A program made the translations under genes and the position numbers. The notes beneath the pieces were generated by a model. That model had not been told where the DNA came from, made no database searches, and worked only from the letters and a program-made list of their open reading frames with translations. From positions 1-64,000 of the forward strand of contig CATONX010000009.1 of assembly GCA_951801675.1 (NCBI GenBank): a DNA stretch of 64,000 nucleotides, read 5' to 3'. Source of the stretch: an uncultured Eubacteriales bacterium (lineage in GTDB: Bacteria; Bacillota; Clostridia; Oscillospirales; Acutalibacteraceae). The number at the start of each line of letters is the position of its first letter. The stretch's first letter is position 1. This document shows positions 7,612 to 15,638 of this stretch, one piece after another.

Positions 7612-8415
7612 TTACACCAATACAAAGATTTCGCCTTCCGCCAGTGAATCGGGCACCGAAGTTCCGACCGTCACCTTCTTCTGATATCCCCCCGGGGCAA
7701 TCCCGCCAAGCTTGGACGCGTTGTCCGCATTGGTCGCAAGACTGGCCTTGCCGTTGATCGCGCCGGTGACGGTTATGTTCGAGAAGGTAGGTGAAGCGGT
7801 CGTTTTCACATTCTGGTTGACCTTGCTGTTGTATTCCGTCAGCGTAACGTATCCTTGCGAAGATAGCTCATTCAAGATTTCTTCCGCCCGTGCTTCGAAC
7901 TCAGAGGCGTCTAAAGTATATAAGCCCTCCGAAATGCCGCACACAGCAGCATCAAGCCGTTCGTCGGTGACGGTTTGAATCGTTACCGAATTTGCCGGAA
8001 TGCGCAGCTGGGCCAACGATAGTTCCCAGACATTTTCTGTTCGAGTGAGCGCAGGCGGAGTCGGAGAGGCAGCGGGCGTTCCGGTTAAGATAGTGGCCGA
8101 AATGTCTCGCGCGCTTAGAGTCAAATCCAGCCGCAGCACCACCCGGTCAATCCGGGGCAGGGATGCGTGGGCCGCGGTTACCGGCAGGGATAATGGCGCA
8201 TCTTCGTTAAAATAGGCGTAGCCCCGCACAATGGCGGAGCCGGTGTCTACTGTCACGGATAGATTGCTGCTGCTTTTTCGGACCTGCAAGCTGTTGCCTC
8301 CATTCGTTACCACTCCATCTGAGTAAAACAGCCGCATAAATTTGGCAAAGGCCGCCGACGAATACCGCCGCCGGTCCTCCGCCGTAGAGTCAAAAAACAT
8401 CGATGTTTCTGCCAT
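7612..8415 (-). CDS. Tail fibre / receptor-binding structural protein
   Basis: The 267-residue protein begins MAETSMFFDS and continues with the AEDRRRYSSAAFA pattern common in N-terminal domains of Firmicutes phage baseplate proteins. Beta-rich stretches follow (SLQVRKSSSNLSVTVDTGSA). The C-terminal part (TASPTFSNITVTGAINGKAS) is a typical fibre motif. It lies between the Gp37-like hub protein and the FN3 protein, in the tail tip module. Confidence 0.7.
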   Translation of the reverse strand: MAETSMFFDSTAEDRRRYSSAAFAKFMRLFYSDGVVTNGGNSLQVRKSSSNLSVTVDTGSAIVRGYAYFNEDAPLSLPVTAAHASLPRIDRVVLRLDLTLSARDISATILTGTPAASPTPPALTRTENVWELSLAQLRIPANSVTIQTVTDERLDAAVCGISEGLYTLDASEFEARAEEILNELSSQGYVTLTEYNSKVNQNVKTTASPTFSNITVTGAINGKASLATNADNASKLGGIAPGGYQKKVTVGTSVPDSLAEGEIFVLV

Positions 8416-8425
8416 GGTATCGCTC

Positions 8426-9574
8426 CTATCGTGGTATATTTTTTAGGCTTTGGATAACCCGGCCTAAATGCAAAGGGGCGGTCCCGAAGGTTACGTCAAT
8501 ACCCATCTGGGTGCTCTCGTACCGTTCGGCCACCTCAGTGACCCGCGTATCCAGAGACGCGCCTTGCCGGCTGATAATCGTAACCAAGTCGCCTAAAGCC
8601 CAGTCCACGCCGTAAGAAAAAGAGCTTTCCGGCGCCACTACCGCCGTCAAGCTCTCCTGCTTCTCGAATTCCTTGAGCTGATGCTTTCCCTCTTCTGTCA
8701 GGCTCATGGCGGTATCGGATTCCACAATCGCCAGATCGCCGCAGTCGAGGAAGGTTTCAAACCGTGTAAAAGCGGTTGGTTCGGTTTGCTCATTGGTCAC
8801 CTTCATCACCGTACGGTCATGTCCTTCGCCGGCGCCGGCCGCATAGCCCAGATTCAAGTATGAGGACAGGTCCTGCGAATGGTCCAGGCTCTTGATGGAT
8901 TCAAAGTCGAGGGAGAACAAAACAGGGTTGTTTTCGCTTTGGGAAGCGGAATGATCCGTTCCAGGGATTATGTCAAAGCAAAGGCCGCCGGCTTCGTCCA
9001 GATAAATCTCCCAGCCCATATCGCAGTATTCCGCTGCCTTCTGCAGCACCGTATCCAGCCGCTCATACCGGCTCATCCAAACAGTTTTCATACCTCGTTC
9101 CTGATCCGGGATTACCGTCATAGGAATGAGCCGTGTTGAGTCCTCCGGCTGCGCCATATGGCGGGCCGCATAGGTTTTCAAAATGGTTTCCGCCGCTACC
9201 GGTTCAGGCGTCGTGACCTCAGCGGAAAGGGACGGGATATTGTCATAACCGCCGTTATAAGCATCGTTGCTCGGTACGGTGATGCGCTGGGCAGCCAGGC
9301 CGTTGAGCGTAACACCGTTGACGGATACTACTGCTCCGCGTTCGTCCTCCGAGTATTGCAGGCTCCGGATTATCCCTGCCCGGTGCCCGTCGTTGTCGAG
9401 CATGATATACCGGTACAGCTTCAGTTCCGATACGCCCGGGGCATTGGCCGGCGCCACCAGCTGGAATTCCCCGACGCCCTGCCAGCTGCGCTTGAGGTAA
9501 AGGGACGTGTAAGTGTCAATTTCAGCCAAAAAGTTCCCGTCTGTGTCGAGAATTCTCACCGCAGGTATTTTCAT
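8426..9574 (-). CDS. Tail hub protein, siphovirus ReqiPepy6 Gp37-like
   Basis: The 382-residue protein follows the distal tail protein, where siphoviruses encode their tail-associated hub. The N-terminal region (LYLKRSWQGVGEFQLVAP) and later text (LQKAAEYCDMGWEIYLDE, GVDWALGDLVTI) match the ReqiPepy6 Gp37-like family, which forms the ring under the tail tube. The spacing to dit is 3 nt, so the genes are co-translated. Confidence 0.78.
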   Translation of the reverse strand: MKIPAVRILDTDGNFLAEIDTYTSLYLKRSWQGVGEFQLVAPANAPGVSELKLYRYIMLDNDGHRAGIIRSLQYSEDERGAVVSVNGVTLNGLAAQRITVPSNDAYNGGYDNIPSLSAEVTTPEPVAAETILKTYAARHMAQPEDSTRLIPMTVIPDQERGMKTVWMSRYERLDTVLQKAAEYCDMGWEIYLDEAGGLCFDIIPGTDHSASQSENNPVLFSLDFESIKSLDHSQDLSSYLNLGYAAGAGEGHDRTVMKVTNEQTEPTAFTRFETFLDCGDLAIVESDTAMSLTEEGKHQLKEFEKQESLTAVVAPESSFSYGVDWALGDLVTIISRQGASLDTRVTEVAERYESTQMGIDVTFGTAPLHLGRVIQSLKNIPR

Positions 9575-9577
9575 GGC

Positions 9578-10468
9578 TTACACCCCCGCATACTGCTCGC
9601 GGTACTGAATGATGACTTTGGTTTGCTCATTGTCGTTTCCGCTTTCATATTGCAGCTCATTGGCCCCGGGTTGAAGTTGGAAGAAGGTGCTCTGCAAATC
9701 GATGTATGCAAAAGCGTTGGTAACAAGCCCGTCTGCATCGGTCAGCGTCACACTTTTGGCCCCCGGCTTCGTGTAAATCACCAAGGTTTCCCCTTCGTCC
9801 AGCGTCTTTTTCACCCGGATGGTTTCGCCGGTGGTTATGTTCAGGACAGCCGGATTGTTGGCGGGTCCGGTGATGGTAAGCCGCACGGGCGTTGGTACCG
9901 AGCCGGAATTCTGAACGGTGCAATGGTTCGACCTGGACGCAAACTCGATCAGATTGTCGTTTTCCGGCGCGAATTCCAGCGGCCATTCAAACCCGCCGTC
10001 GATGTACGCCATGTAGGACGGAGGAACCTCATCCACTGCCTCCCAGTATGGATACGGGCAGCGAAATGACAGCTGGGCTGAATTCCAGTTGTTAATCCGC
10101 ATAGCGAATTCGGCAGCGTTGGCAGGATATGCGGCAATTCGGACGTGGATATGATCGTTTTGGTAGTACAGGGTTCCTGGCTCCTTGCTTGGGGCCAGCT
10201 TGCGGATCAGTGAAAAGCGTTTCTCGTACATGCCCTGCCGGGTATCGCCCTTGACGTAGATGGTGGCGGTCACCTCCCGCGATTCGGTGCGGGTGGTGTA
10301 GACATACGCCCCGTCGATACCCGGAATCGTGTCCTGAATCAGGGAGGTTTCAGCGCCGCCCACCCCAGCAACTGTAGCGAGAATGTACGGCGGCGAAAGG
10401 GAGAAGACAGCGCACCGGTCCGGCCGGGTAATGGATTCTCCTGGCGGCACATAGGTTAATATTTGCAT
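9578..10468 (-). CDS. Distal tail protein (Dit)
   Basis: The 296-residue protein lies directly after the tape measure gene, the conserved place for Dit. The N-terminal half (YVYTTRTESREVTATIYVKG, YEKRFSLIRKLAPSKEPGTLYY) matches the Sipho_tail family belt domain. The C-terminal half is a beta-sandwich (TITGPANNPAVLNITTGETI). Dit forms the hexameric hub joining tail tube to baseplate. Confidence 0.82.
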   Translation of the reverse strand: MQILTYVPPGESITRPDRCAVFSLSPPYILATVAGVGGAETSLIQDTIPGIDGAYVYTTRTESREVTATIYVKGDTRQGMYEKRFSLIRKLAPSKEPGTLYYQNDHIHVRIAAYPANAAEFAMRINNWNSAQLSFRCPYPYWEAVDEVPPSYMAYIDGGFEWPLEFAPENDNLIEFASRSNHCTVQNSGSVPTPVRLTITGPANNPAVLNITTGETIRVKKTLDEGETLVIYTKPGAKSVTLTDADGLVTNAFAYIDLQSTFFQLQPGANELQYESGNDNEQTKVIIQYREQYAGV

Positions 10469-10471
10469 ACA

Positions 10472-13400
10472 TCATCCTCCCTGTTGAATTTTGACAGCCA
10501 TTTGCTGCATGACCTTTTCAAGCTCCCGGCGGATTTCGATGGGGCTTTCCACCGGCTGGTTGAAATTGACCGTCATCTGGATGTTGGTCGGAGCCGCCTG
10601 CGCGGCAATGCGAGCTTCCTCGGCGGCGCGGTTGGCCCAGAAGTTATCGGCCGCTTGATTGGCGACGGCTGCAACCTGGTTGTTAAACGACGTGATCCTG
10701 GCCTGTAAGTTATCGAAGAAGGCTCCCAGCGGCCCCATTTTCGCGGTGAACCCCGCAACAAGCTTTTCGCCCAGTGATTGCCCAGCCACCTCATATTCGG
10801 GGGCATAGCTGTGCAGCAGCTGCAGGATTTCCTCCTGGCTCGCCTGCATCATCGTTCGTTCGGCCTCTGCGGTTAAAGCGGCGGTCTTGGTCAGCTCTGC
10901 GTAGGTGTCGTCCAGTTTGTTCAGTTCTTCCTTCAAGGCGTCCTGCTTGGCGCTGGATTCTTTGCGGGTGTCCTCGATCTGCTGTTGGAGTTGTTCCCGT
11001 AACTGGTCCCGCGCTTCCTGTTCCAGCCGTTTTTGCTCTTCGGCGTCTAGGCGGTTGATCTCCTTCTGGATCATTTCCCGCTGATACAGGTCCTTTTCAT
11101 ACGCCTTTTGCAGCTCCAGAGCCTGCTTGTTGCGCTCGTATTCCGCCCGCTTGTCGGCAGAATCCTGCTGCTTTTCCAGATCGTCAAGGGCGTCTATTTG
11201 CCCCTGAATGGCGGAAACCGTTTCATCCTCCCACTTCTGCCAGCTCTTTATGCTGTCATTGATGCGGTTTTGCTCGATTTTCTTTTGTTCCTCGTACCGG
11301 GCTTTCAAGGCGGAAACCACTGCGGCGCCCAAATCGTCAAGCCGCTTGATCTGCTCTTGCAGGGCCTTTTCCTCTTCCTCCCGCATTTTTTGTTTTACTT
11401 GATAAATCCGGTACTCCAGGTCCTGCCTTTCGTCTGCGCTTAAACGGTATTGCTTCATGAGCCGGTTGAGCCAGGCGAGTTCTTCCTCACTGGTGAGCTG
11501 GTTCATCTTTTTTCGATGCTCCAAGAGCTTTAGTTCATTTTGGAGGGCTTCGTTGCGGGAGGAGCCGGTTTTTTTGGTGCTGCCGCCAAAAGAAATCTGC
11601 TTTGCAATCGTAGACGCTGCTTTTAACTGATCGATAGTGTTCTGGATATTATCTAGATCCGCTTTTGCATCGGCCAATTTGTCCATTATGTGCGACCGAA
11701 ACTTGGCGTCTGTCAACGCGTCGTAGGTTCGCGCTTCTTCTTCGATCATTGCGATTTTTTGTTTCGCTTTAATCTTCAGATCTTCCAGTTCACCAATGCG
11801 GTCTTGCCGGTCCTGTTCCGCTTGCTGTTGACGCTGGCTGAAAACCTCCTCCAAGATACGCCCATAATCCAGCGTCAAATCCCCGGTTTGCTCAATATAT
11901 CGGCTGATTTCCGGGTAAGCGGCCGCTAGTTTGTACAGGGCTTCGGTAGACAACTCCTCCCCTTCCCGGAGAGTCGAGTACGCGCTGTTGATATCATTTA
12001 GGGAGCCCATAAAGCTGCTAAAGGATGCTGCGGTTTCTTCTGCCGCCTGCCGCATGGCCTGCTGTTGGGCTATCATAGCATCGGAAGCAACTCGATCCTC
12101 TAACTGGGCGTTTACAAGTTCCACCATCTGTGCAAGACCGTTTTCTGACCGCATAACATTCTCGTTTTCAAGGATGATGGACGTTACGGCGGACTGGTAT
12201 TCCATTGGTAGATCATAGAAGCCTTTGTACATCTGTTTGAATTCGGCGAGGAAGGCTTTGGTGAAGTCGCTTTGTGCGGTTAGAAGCTCACCTTCGAGCT
12301 TGATAAGCTCTTTTTCGGCCTCCGGAAGCCGCCACTCCGCTTCTGCTTTTTTTGCGCTTTTCGTCCTTTCGTCGTAAACTGCGCCTAATTGCCCATCGAT
12401 CGCGCGTTGTAAACGTTCGATTTCTTTTTCCTTATCGTCAATTTCCTTTTCCTTGCTCTCCAAGCTTTTTTTCTCCGTGTCGTACTCGGCAGCTGCAGCC
12501 TGGTCTTCCAATTGAATTTTTGTTCTCAGCTTCTCTATTTGCTCATCCAAAAGCTTGTTACTGGCAAGGATAGCGTTGCCTTCGTTATCATACCCGATTA
12601 CAACCCCATCCAAAGAACTTGCCAGCGCGTTTTTGGCTTGTGTGACTTCTTCGGTTGTCGATGTAGCGTCATTCATAACCCGCACATTTTTTTCGATGGA
12701 TGCCAATTCTTCGGCGTATCTCTGGGTATTCTCGATAGCTTCCGCAAATCGCTGCTGCCGTTTTTCTTCCGCTTCGCGTATCTGGTTGATTCCAGTCACC
12801 ACAAGGTTTGCTACAACACCAACTGCGCCTGCAATTCCAGCGCCAAGCATAGCCCCGGCTGAAGTGGCGGAGCGCATCGTTTCCCTCATCATAACAATTT
12901 GGCTGATGAGGTCGGATATATTTCCGATCGCCCCGCCGGTGGTGGTGGAAAGCGTGCGTAAGGACGATATGGCGATATTAGTTCCAACTCGCATATTAGC
13001 ATACGCGGTTTTGTCGCCTACCTTTTGATTAAGGACAGCTTGCTTCTGGGCGGCTGATTCGGCTGCATTGGCCTGCTTCTGGGCGGCGGCAACCGCTTTC
13101 TGCGCGGCCTGCTCCCGCTCGCGGGTTAATGTGCGCAGAGAGGTTTGCAGTTGGCCCATTTTTGAGAGTTCCTTGTCATATTGCGCGGTTAAATCCGGGA
13201 ATACCTTCGCAAGATCAAAGTCCCCGGAACGACCCGCCCCTTTTTCCAGGGCAGCATACTGGTCCGCCATGGCGTCCAGCTGCGCCCCCAGCTTGGCAAC
13301 CTTGCTTCGCTGGTCTTCCAGGGCCGTGGAGGTTTTTTGTATTTTGGCGACAATCTTTTCTTCCTGAATGCTCATAGGGACTTGCCCTGCAGCAGTGCCG

Positions 13401-13501
13401 ACCTCACGGATCTTTTGGATGGCCCCGTCTGCCGCCTGATTGACTTGCTGGGTATGCAGTTCCAAGGTTGCATATATTGATCCAACATCTAATTCGGCCA
13501 T
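10472..13501 (-). CDS. Tape measure protein
   Basis: The 1009-residue protein sets tail length and is the longest prophage gene. The start at 13501 (MAELDVGSIYATLELHTQQV) has AGGAGG 7 nt upstream and is preferred over an earlier in-frame codon. Residues from about 35 are coiled coil. A hydrophobic stretch near 215-240 (AGAMLGAGIAGAVGVVANLV) is the membrane segment typical of tape measures. Long charged coiled coils fill 300-950. Unusually, a 2.1-kb cargo island separates it from the tail assembly chaperone genes. Confidence 0.92.
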   Translation of the reverse strand: MAELDVGSIYATLELHTQQVNQAADGAIQKIREVGTAAGQVPMSIQEEKIVAKIQKTSTALEDQRSKVAKLGAQLDAMADQYAALEKGAGRSGDFDLAKVFPDLTAQYDKELSKMGQLQTSLRTLTREREQAAQKAVAAAQKQANAAESAAQKQAVLNQKVGDKTAYANMRVGTNIAISSLRTLSTTTGGAIGNISDLISQIVMMRETMRSATSAGAMLGAGIAGAVGVVANLVVTGINQIREAEEKRQQRFAEAIENTQRYAEELASIEKNVRVMNDATSTTEEVTQAKNALASSLDGVVIGYDNEGNAILASNKLLDEQIEKLRTKIQLEDQAAAAEYDTEKKSLESKEKEIDDKEKEIERLQRAIDGQLGAVYDERTKSAKKAEAEWRLPEAEKELIKLEGELLTAQSDFTKAFLAEFKQMYKGFYDLPMEYQSAVTSIILENENVMRSENGLAQMVELVNAQLEDRVASDAMIAQQQAMRQAAEETAASFSSFMGSLNDINSAYSTLREGEELSTEALYKLAAAYPEISRYIEQTGDLTLDYGRILEEVFSQRQQQAEQDRQDRIGELEDLKIKAKQKIAMIEEEARTYDALTDAKFRSHIMDKLADAKADLDNIQNTIDQLKAASTIAKQISFGGSTKKTGSSRNEALQNELKLLEHRKKMNQLTSEEELAWLNRLMKQYRLSADERQDLEYRIYQVKQKMREEEEKALQEQIKRLDDLGAAVVSALKARYEEQKKIEQNRINDSIKSWQKWEDETVSAIQGQIDALDDLEKQQDSADKRAEYERNKQALELQKAYEKDLYQREMIQKEINRLDAEEQKRLEQEARDQLREQLQQQIEDTRKESSAKQDALKEELNKLDDTYAELTKTAALTAEAERTMMQASQEEILQLLHSYAPEYEVAGQSLGEKLVAGFTAKMGPLGAFFDNLQARITSFNNQVAAVANQAADNFWANRAAEEARIAAQAAPTNIQMTVNFNQPVESPIEIRRELEKVMQQMAVKIQQGG

Positions 13502-13526
13502 AGATTCCTCCTTTTGGGTGTAAGAA

Positions 13527-13553
13527 AAGCGCACTCCTAATTGGAGTACGCTT
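13527..13553 (-). terminator. Hairpin with U-tract just before the tape measure gene
   Basis: On the minus strand AAGCGTACTCC pairs with GGAGTGCGCTT and is followed by TTCTTAC. The U-G pair in this strand would be a C-A mismatch on the other strand, so it evolved to fold in the leftward transcript. It lies directly ahead of the tape measure ribosome site. It may trim cargo transcripts or attenuate the tail operon. Confidence 0.6.
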
Positions 13554-13623
13554 ACTCTTGTTTGACCCACGCCCTCACGTGGAAGGGAATATTATCTAGA
13601 GGCAAATATAAATTTTCCAAAAG

Positions 13624-13655
13624 AAAACCACGCCTCAAAAAAGAAGCGTGGTTTT
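13624..13655. terminator. Terminator of the zinc-ribbon cargo gene
   Basis: AAAACCACGC (13624-13633) and GCGTGGTTTT (13646-13655) form a 10-bp stem, 12 nt past the stop of the zinc-ribbon gene on the minus strand. TTTTC follows on that strand. Confidence 0.75.
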
Positions 13656-13666
13656 TATATAGATTT

Positions 13667-14410
13667 TTAGCCTTCTCTTGGAAACACGTATAGAGTGAAT
13701 TTATTTGGTTCATTAAACCCGATCTCATAATTCGCAGTATATGTCATCCCGTTTTTTGAATAATATCCAGTCGATGCTTTGCTAGCTTTGTCACTAACCC
13801 ATTCAAAATCAGTTATTATAGAGATGAATTCTTCCTTGTCTTTCTGTGAAACGGTTGGGTCGCATGTAAGTAAAATGCATTCGGCATAATTTTTAAACGT
13901 ATCTAGATCGCCGATTGAGTTCGCTCTGGTAATGTAAAGCGATATAGCGCTGAAATAGTCTTTTGTATAGCCTTCTCCCCATAGGCATATTTCCACATTA
14001 TGCCCTATTTGGGCGGTGTATGTATAATCACCGGCAACGAGATCTTCATCGAATGTGCCGATTCTTCCCGCTGCCCCAGATATATGGTTATTGTACCGCT
14101 CTTTGAAATCGCTCACCGTCATAGCAAATAAGTTGCCCTCTACCTTTAAAGGTTTTGCGCTTAGCAACGAAAAAGCAATAATAACCCCCACTATAACAAG
14201 TATTCCTGCGCCGATAGCCGCAATTAAAGCTTTCTTGTGGCTCTTTTTTGTGGTAGTCGATTCTGATAGCGTCGAAACGCTTTCAGCTTCATTCGTAGGA
14301 TATAATTCATTCTCGATCAGTGGATTTTCTTCGGCAATCGCTCCGCCACAATTTCGGCAAAACTTGCTGTCGGCTTCGATCTCCGTACCGCATTTTGGAC
14401 ATGTTTTCAT
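13667..14410 (-). CDS. Zinc-ribbon, single-pass membrane cargo protein
   Basis: The 247-residue protein starts with a zinc ribbon (CPKCG at 4-8, CRNCG at 18-22), then a Ser/Thr-rich linker, one membrane segment at about 61-84 (KALIAAIGAGILVIVGVIIAFSL), and an external domain of about 160 residues. The topology is zinc ribbon inside, domain outside. It has its own promoter (14446-14474) and terminator, is A+T-rich, and interrupts the tail operon. A surface-acting superinfection-exclusion function would fit, but no family proves it. Confidence 0.7.
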   Translation of the reverse strand: MKTCPKCGTEIEADSKFCRNCGGAIAEENPLIENELYPTNEAESVSTLSESTTTKKSHKKALIAAIGAGILVIVGVIIAFSLLSAKPLKVEGNLFAMTVSDFKERYNNHISGAAGRIGTFDEDLVAGDYTYTAQIGHNVEICLWGEGYTKDYFSAISLYITRANSIGDLDTFKNYAECILLTCDPTVSQKDKEEFISIITDFEWVSDKASKASTGYYSKNGMTYTANYEIGFNEPNKFTLYVFPREG

Positions 14411-14445
14411 ACCCCATCCTCCTCAAAATGACTGATTTCGATAAA

Positions 14446-14474
14446 ATATTACCACAATCTACCTGATTTTACAA
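14446..14474 (-). promoter_or_regulatory. Promoter of the zinc-ribbon gene
   Basis: On the minus strand TTGTAA (14474-14469) and TAATAT (14451-14446) are 17 bp apart. GAGGAGG follows shortly before the ATG at 14410. Confidence 0.55.
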
Positions 14475-14502
14475 CAGGTATCCGGACATATTTTTTTGAA
14501 AT

Positions 14503-14546
14503 ATAGCGAAAAAGCTATTGATTTATTATAGCGATTATGCTATAAT
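14503..14546 (+). promoter_or_regulatory. Promoter covered by two inverted-repeat operators
   Basis: TTGATT (14518-14523) and TATAAT (14541-14546) are 17 bp apart. Operator one, ATAGC-N6-GCTAT (14503-14518), overlaps the -35. Operator two, TATAGC-N6-GCTATA (14527-14544), covers spacer and -10. Their centres are 25 bp apart. The XRE protein encoded in the same operon is the obvious autorepressor. Confidence 0.78.
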
Positions 14547-14571
14547 ATATTCACAGAAAGGGGATGAAGCA

Positions 14572-14832
14572 ATGCCGACGATATGCATGTTTCGCGGAAT
14601 CAAGGTGTACATTAACTGGAGGGAGCATCAGCCGCCGCACTTTCATGCCACCTACGGCGGGAAAGAGGTCATCGTTTCAATCAATGACCTGGAAGTGCTG
14701 GAAGGTAGCCTCCCAAGTAAACAGCTTAAAATGTTGCTTGGCTGGGCAGCTTTCCACCAGGACGAGCTGATTGAAAACTGGGCACTGGCCGAGCAAAGGC
14801 AGGAACTGTTCCCGATAGAGCCGCTGAGATAA
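14572..14832 (+). CDS. DUF4160 protein
   Basis: The 86-residue protein reads MPTICMFRGIKVYINWREHQ then PPHFHATYGGKE, the DUF4160 signature. The start at 14572 has AAAGGGG upstream. DUF4160 genes are very often followed by a DUF2442 gene, as here, and the pair is suspected to act as a toxin-antitoxin-like or stress unit, though no biochemical activity is established to my knowledge. It is the first gene of the four-gene operon under twin operators. Confidence 0.85.
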   Translation: MPTICMFRGIKVYINWREHQPPHFHATYGGKEVIVSINDLEVLEGSLPSKQLKMLLGWAAFHQDELIENWALAEQRQELFPIEPLR

Positions 14833-14863
14833 TCAGCGGCCTCTACCCTGTGGAGGTGATAGA

Positions 14864-15223
14864 GTGGATAGAGATGTGAAGTTTTACCTTTCCAAAGGTT
14901 TTGACCAGGAATCTGCAGAGTATTTTGCGGGCGGCCGGAAAACGTTGACCGCGGTAAAGCCAAATGAAGATTTTACCTTGACTTTATGGTTTGACAACGG
15001 TGAAATTCGTCTTTACGACGCAAAGCCGTTGTTGGAGCCAGGTACGGTATTTGAGCCGTTTGCCGACTATGAGAATTTCCGCCGGGTATACCTGGATGAT
15101 ACGCACTGCGTTGCATGGGATATTGATCCAAAAGTAGACAGTGATGTGGTATGGAGCAACAAAGTGGATATAAGCCCGGACAGCTGCTATCTGGACAGCC
15201 GACCGGTGAACGGGGGAATGTAA
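14864..15223 (+). CDS. DUF2442 protein
   Basis: The 119-residue protein starts at GTG 14864, with GGAGG 8 nt upstream. Residues 27-110 (LTAVKPNEDFTLTLWFDNGE, VFEPFADYENFRRVYLDD) match DUF2442, a small domain with a beta-rich core found beside DUF4160. It ends directly before the XRE gene start. A partner role for the DUF4160 protein is inferred only from recurrent adjacency. Confidence 0.82.
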   Translation: MDRDVKFYLSKGFDQESAEYFAGGRKTLTAVKPNEDFTLTLWFDNGEIRLYDAKPLLEPGTVFEPFADYENFRRVYLDDTHCVAWDIDPKVDSDVVWSNKVDISPDSCYLDSRPVNGGM

Positions 15224-15433
15224 ATGCCTGAACAGTGCGCAGCTTTGATTGACCAGCTTGTAGAGCTCCGTAAAGCCAAGGGGATGACCCAGAATGAGCT
15301 TGCAAAGGCATCCGGATTAACACAGTCAGTCATAGGCCGGATCGAAAGCAAGAAATCCGTCCCGACACTGGCCACGTTTCAGCGGATCGTCGATGCACTG
15401 GGCGCATCACTGATGGTTTACCCCCATGAGTGA
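15224..15433 (+). CDS. XRE-family regulator of the cargo operon
   Basis: The 69-residue protein is a single helix-turn-helix domain (LRKAKGMTQNELAKASGLTQ, then SVIGRIESKKSVPTLATFQR). It is the size of XRE antitoxins and operon autorepressors. Its operon begins with two identical-looking operators, which it presumably binds as a dimer. It overlaps the next gene by 8 nt. Confidence 0.88.
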   Translation: MPEQCAALIDQLVELRKAKGMTQNELAKASGLTQSVIGRIESKKSVPTLATFQRIVDALGASLMVYPHE

Positions 15434-15608
15434 GGTGAACAAAACGAAAGCAGAGTGCGATTTTAAGGAAGTTCCTTTCAACGCAGAAACGCTCAAGGCC
15501 ATTGAGGATATTAACGCTGAATGCAATTTAAGCAAGACATTTCACAGCGTTGCCGAGTTGATGGAAGACCTCAATGCCAACATTAAAAATGACGTGCTTG
15601 ATAAGTAG
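15426..15608 (+). CDS. RelB/DinJ-like antitoxin fragment or orphan
   Basis: The 60-residue acidic protein contains VPFNAETLKAIEDIN and FHSVAELMEDLNANI, the C-terminal pattern of RelB/DinJ-type antitoxins that wraps the RelE/YafQ toxin. The N-terminal ribbon-helix-helix part is short or missing, and no toxin gene follows before the terminator. It could be an orphan antitoxin that neutralises toxins elsewhere, or a fourth subunit of this operon. Confidence 0.6.
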   Translation: MSEVNKTKAECDFKEVPFNAETLKAIEDINAECNLSKTFHSVAELMEDLNANIKNDVLDK

Positions 15609-15612
15609 TCTT

Positions 15613-15638
15613 GCCCCAGGCCAACGCCTGGGGCTTTC
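15613..15638 (+). terminator. Terminator of the DUF4160 operon
   Basis: GCCCCAGGC (15613-15621) and GCCTGGGGC (15626-15634) form a 9-bp stem with a CAAC loop and a TTTCTC tail on the plus strand. It lies 5 nt before the stop of the convergent frameshifted tail chaperone. Confidence 0.8.
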
